From the NCBI RefSeq assembly GCF_002024805.1, contig NZ_CP014337.1, positions 434,001 through 498,000 on the forward strand: a DNA stretch of 64,000 bases, given 5' to 3'. The notes beneath the pieces are model-generated. The model worked only from the letters and a program-made list of their open reading frames with translations. It made no database searches and was not told the origin of the DNA. A program made the translations under genes and the position numbers. This stretch comes from Elizabethkingia bruuniana. Its GTDB lineage: Bacteria > Bacteroidota > Bacteroidia > Flavobacteriales > Weeksellaceae. Positions 61,310 through 64,000 of this stretch are shown here, in pieces (positions within the stretch are counted from its first letter, which is position 1; every line of letters starts with the position of its first letter).

Positions 61310-63727
61310 ATGTTTCGCAATTGGCTGAAAATAGCTTTTATCAATTACAAAAAGAACTGGCTTTCTACAGTAATTAATCTTTTTGGACTAGCCATTGGGC
61401 TTAGCAGTTTTATGCTTATACTGATACATTGGCAGGATGAAGAATCTTTTGAAAACTGGAATCCTAAAAAAGATAATATTTATTTTTTTCAGGGGTATTA
61501 TAAGAAAGATAATGTCTATGGTAATAACACTTCATATCTGGTAGCTAAACGTGCAAAAGACATTATACCAGAAATTGAAGATTATGTATTGATTAATGGT
61601 TCGGGTTATGCCGGTGTAGCAACATCAGATAAAAAATCGGCCTATATAGAAGGCGGAATGTCTGTTTCACCATCTTTTTTTAAGCTATTTCCTTTTAAGA
61701 TTCTGTCTGGGAATGGTGAAAATGCCTTACTGGAAACGAATTCTATAGCGATATCGAATACCGTTAGTCAGAAGCTTTTCGGAACAACAGAAGCTGTGGG
61801 AAAAACTTTGACCTATGAAAATAATCCATATGTTGTAACGGCAGTTTTCGAACTCCCGAAAGAAAATACGGAAATCAATCCTGACTTTCTCTTTCTTTCA
61901 AAGCAGTATGCCAATTCTGTGAAAGATCCGGGAGACGGATGGGGAAATAATAGCTACGGATGTTTCCTTTTATTAAAAAATGATTCCTCACCCGAAACTG
62001 TACGCCAGAAGGTAGTAAAAGATATCTTTGAGTATCGGGCGAAAGTATCTCATGATAAAGGTATGAGTGCAGAAAAATATCTGGAACTCTATGGACCGAA
62101 TGATGTCGAATTTACCCGATTGGATAAAATAAAGTTACATGCCAAAGCTTCGTGGTTTGGCGGTGGAGACTATAAGCTTATTCTTATTTTATTCAGTTTA
62201 TCTGTTTTGTTATTGCTCATGTCAGCTATTAATTTTATTAACCTGAAAACCGCTCAGGCATCACAAAGGGCTAAAGAAATAGGAGTAAGGAAAGCGTTGG
62301 GGAGTGGTAAATTACAGCTGATAGTTCAGTTCTTGCTGGAAACCTTTATTATTACTTTTGCTGCTTATCTGCTTTCATTGGCACTTACAGAAGCTGTATT
62401 GCCCTTTTTTGGTAAGTTTCTGAATAAAGAAATTCATTTCCAAAATGATTTTTATTTATACTCGGCAATTATTGTTATTGCTATTTCTTTAATATCGGGG
62501 ATTATTCCGGCTTTATACCTGTCAAACTTCAAAGCCATAGATACACTAAAAGGAAATTTTGCACGCAGTAAAAATGGTATTTGGCTCAGAAATTCAATTT
62601 TAGGACTACAGTTGGTTATTTCCTCATTCTTCATTATTGGCAGCTTTATTATTGGTGATCAGGTAACTTATATGATGAATAAAGATTTAGGGTTTGATGG
62701 TTCTCAGTTATATGCGATCAACTTTAATCAGGATTCTAAAAAGCCCTGGATGAAATATGAGCTTATAAAATCTGAACTGAAAAAAATAGAGGGAGTTAAA
62801 AGTGTGACTTTTGGTGAAGCTGTGCCCGGTTTTAATGGACGTAATTCTTCCAATGTAGACTGGCATAATGAATCGGTTGAGGCACAACATTGTTCTTTGG
62901 ATTTTGGATTTTTAGAAGCTATGAAAATAAAATTGCTGGCAGGAAGATTCTTTTCTCCAAAGCTGTCATCGGATACTATTAACTCTGCCATTGTAAACGA
63001 AGCTTTTGTACGAAAATTCGGATGGAAAAACAATGAAGCATTTAAGAATCAGGTTTCCCCGGGATTCGATACTATAAAGTATAATATTGTAGGAATAGTT
63101 AAAGACTTTAATGTGTTTAATCCTAGGGCTGAAATTGAGCCTATAATATTTTTTCATTATAAAGATACCGACTGGAAACGCTATAATCTGAATAGAGCTA
63201 TTTTAGAATTGGATCCGAATAATATGTTAGCTGCTCAGGAAAGAGTAAAAGCATATTGGGAAAAGCATATAGAACCTGGCTACCCGTTTAATGGTGAGTT
63301 TATTAATAAAAAGTTTGCAAAAACCTTTGTAAAATACCAAAAGCAACAAACACTTTTTACGATACTAAATACATTGGTTTTAATAGTAGCGCTACTGGGG
63401 CTTTTCGCTCTGTCATCTTTAATGATTGAACAAAAACTGAAGGATGTTGCTATTAAAAAAACATTGGGTGCTTCAAGCAGTGTACTCATAAAAGATCTGA
63501 CCAGAAAATTCCTTTGGATAACGCTAATAGCAGTTCTAGTCAGTATTCCGGTAAGCTATTACTTTATGAATGAATGGCTGAAAGACTTTGCTTATCGTAT
63601 AGAAATGCCATGGTGGCCATATCTTCTGAGCTTGGTGATTCTCCTGATATTGACCTTCTTTGTCGTGAGTATAAAAGCATACCGTGCCACCAAAGTAGAG
63701 CTTGTAAAGTATCTGAAATACGAATGA
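61310..63727 (+). CDS. ABC transporter permease (MacB/FtsX family), first copy
   Basis: An 805-residue permease with FtsX/MacB layout: first helix NWLSTVINLFGLAIGLSSFMLIL, a large periplasmic domain (about 45-280), three helices including LLLMSAINFINLKTAQASQRAKEIGVRKALG, a second periplasmic domain (about 450-680), and the last helices (LNTLVLIVALLGLFALSSLMIEQKLKDVAIKKTLG; LISLVILLILTFFVVSI-like). The GVRKALG/AIKKTLG loops contact the ATPase. The frame is open to a TTG at 61265; ATG 61310 (MFRNWLKIAFINYKKN) fits the second copy's start and is preferred. Confidence 0.93.
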   Translation: MFRNWLKIAFINYKKNWLSTVINLFGLAIGLSSFMLILIHWQDEESFENWNPKKDNIYFFQGYYKKDNVYGNNTSYLVAKRAKDIIPEIEDYVLINGSGYAGVATSDKKSAYIEGGMSVSPSFFKLFPFKILSGNGENALLETNSIAISNTVSQKLFGTTEAVGKTLTYENNPYVVTAVFELPKENTEINPDFLFLSKQYANSVKDPGDGWGNNSYGCFLLLKNDSSPETVRQKVVKDIFEYRAKVSHDKGMSAEKYLELYGPNDVEFTRLDKIKLHAKASWFGGGDYKLILILFSLSVLLLLMSAINFINLKTAQASQRAKEIGVRKALGSGKLQLIVQFLLETFIITFAAYLLSLALTEAVLPFFGKFLNKEIHFQNDFYLYSAIIVIAISLISGIIPALYLSNFKAIDTLKGNFARSKNGIWLRNSILGLQLVISSFFIIGSFIIGDQVTYMMNKDLGFDGSQLYAINFNQDSKKPWMKYELIKSELKKIEGVKSVTFGEAVPGFNGRNSSNVDWHNESVEAQHCSLDFGFLEAMKIKLLAGRFFSPKLSSDTINSAIVNEAFVRKFGWKNNEAFKNQVSPGFDTIKYNIVGIVKDFNVFNPRAEIEPIIFFHYKDTDWKRYNLNRAILELDPNNMLAAQERVKAYWEKHIEPGYPFNGEFINKKFAKTFVKYQKQQTLFTILNTLVLIVALLGLFALSSLMIEQKLKDVAIKKTLGASSSVLIKDLTRKFLWITLIAVLVSIPVSYYFMNEWLKDFAYRIEMPWWPYLLSLVILLILTFFVVSIKAYRATKVELVKYLKYE

Positions 63728-63734
63728 TGCTAAC

Positions 63735-63815
63735 AGAGAATTTAGATTTTAGAAACTAGACATTAGAGGTTAGGAAATTAACCATTTACAATTAATCATT
63801 AACAATTAACCATTA
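63735..63815 (+). repeat. Low-complexity spacer of TTAGA/ATTAAC units before permease 2
   Basis: TTAGA-type repeats (63740-63775) followed by AATTAACCATT/AATTAATC units (63776-63815). It shares TTAGAAACTAGA with the spacer upstream of permease 1 (61183-61194 and 63748-63759). Confidence 0.55.
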
Positions 63816-63822
63816 GCTAATT

Positions 63823-64000
63823 ATGTTACGCAACTGGATTAAAATAGCATTTAGCAATTACAAAAGAAACCTGCTTTCTACAGTAATCAATCTCTTTGGA
63901 TTGACTATAGGTCTTACCGGGTTTATGCTTATTCTGATGCACTGGCAGGATGAGAGATCCTACGAAGCCTGGAACCCCCGGAAAGAAAATGTTTATTTTC
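63823..64000 (+). CDS. ABC transporter permease, second copy (cut by window end)
   Basis: First 59 codons of a close relative of the upstream permease: MLRNWIKIAFSNYKRN, then LLSTVINLFGLTIGLTGFML and HWQDERSYEAWNP, each nearly matching the upstream protein's N-terminus. Tandem permease genes fit this kind of export system, where two FtsX-type subunits can form a heterodimer. The gene runs on past 64000. Confidence 0.9.
   Translation, partial: MLRNWIKIAFSNYKRNLLSTVINLFGLTIGLTGFMLILMHWQDERSYEAWNPRKENVYF

Noticed and set aside
1-64000. CRISPR arrays, insertion sequences, prophage
   Set aside because: No regularly spaced direct repeats, transposase or phage structural genes were seen.

Overview
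The window looks like chromosomal DNA of a flavobacterium, most likely in the Elizabethkingia/Chryseobacterium group (Weeksellaceae). The evidence is low G+C, two SusC/SusD outer-membrane uptake pairs, many small lipoproteins, Bacteroidetes-type promoters (TAnnTTTG, sometimes with an upstream TTG) and few Shine-Dalgarno sites. The genus is an inference from protein style, not from a marker search.

Layout. 0-6.7 kb: a PnuC-family gene under a TPP riboswitch (so probably the thiamine transporter PnuT), ffh, a TM2 protein, an aldo/keto reductase, an NhaC-family transporter behind a compact SAM-clan riboswitch, a pentapeptide-repeat protein and an acetyltransferase. 6.8-13.2 kb: an MFS transporter, a copper-handling cluster (HYC_CC_PP protein, DUF3347 protein, multicopper oxidase with an added C-terminal barrel-like domain), an M28 lipoprotein peptidase and a small orphan. 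13.2-14.66 kb: a long non-coding stretch with small palindromic repeats and a cobalamin riboswitch. 14.66-23.8 kb: a catabolic run prpB-prpC-prpD-mmsA-acyl-CoA dehydrogenase-HIBYL-CoA hydrolase-mmsB-enoyl-CoA hydratase, encoding valine breakdown from isobutyryl-CoA to propionyl-CoA and its oxidation by the B12-independent methylcitrate cycle. queH follows.

24.6-28.6 kb: small genes, including a lipid-anchored barnase homologue with a natural cysteine pair at barnase positions 43 and 80. 28.7-34 kb: the first SusCD pair and a very AT-rich gap. 34-39.4 kb: an NmrA-like protein, two membrane/outer-membrane proteins, a beta-helix protein and two AraC regulators. 39.9-46.6 kb: an accessory island of orphan secreted proteins. 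It holds a zinc-metallopeptidase lipoprotein, two tandem paralogues that share even their terminators, a decayed third copy, duplicated intergenic DNA and, at the edge, a tRNA-Arg(CCT). 46.6-53.2 kb: an SRPBCC protein, then a phosphoesterase-SusD-SusC operon.

53.5-64 kb: a two-component system (sigma-54-type response regulator plus NtrY-like kinase) divergent from an export operon (membrane-fusion adaptor, DUF4932 HExxH protein, DUF2807 lipoprotein, ABC ATPase, two MacB/FtsX-type permeases, the second cut by the window end). The divergent gap carries two matching palindromes 21 bp apart and a -24/-12-like box, suggesting the regulator drives the export operon.

The most interesting points are the cobalamin riboswitch ahead of the methylcitrate/valine genes, the compact SAM-clan riboswitch ahead of an NhaC-type transporter, the barnase with the natural 43-80 cysteine pair, and the duplicated island near 40-46.5 kb. 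No CRISPR array, insertion sequence, rRNA or prophage was seen.
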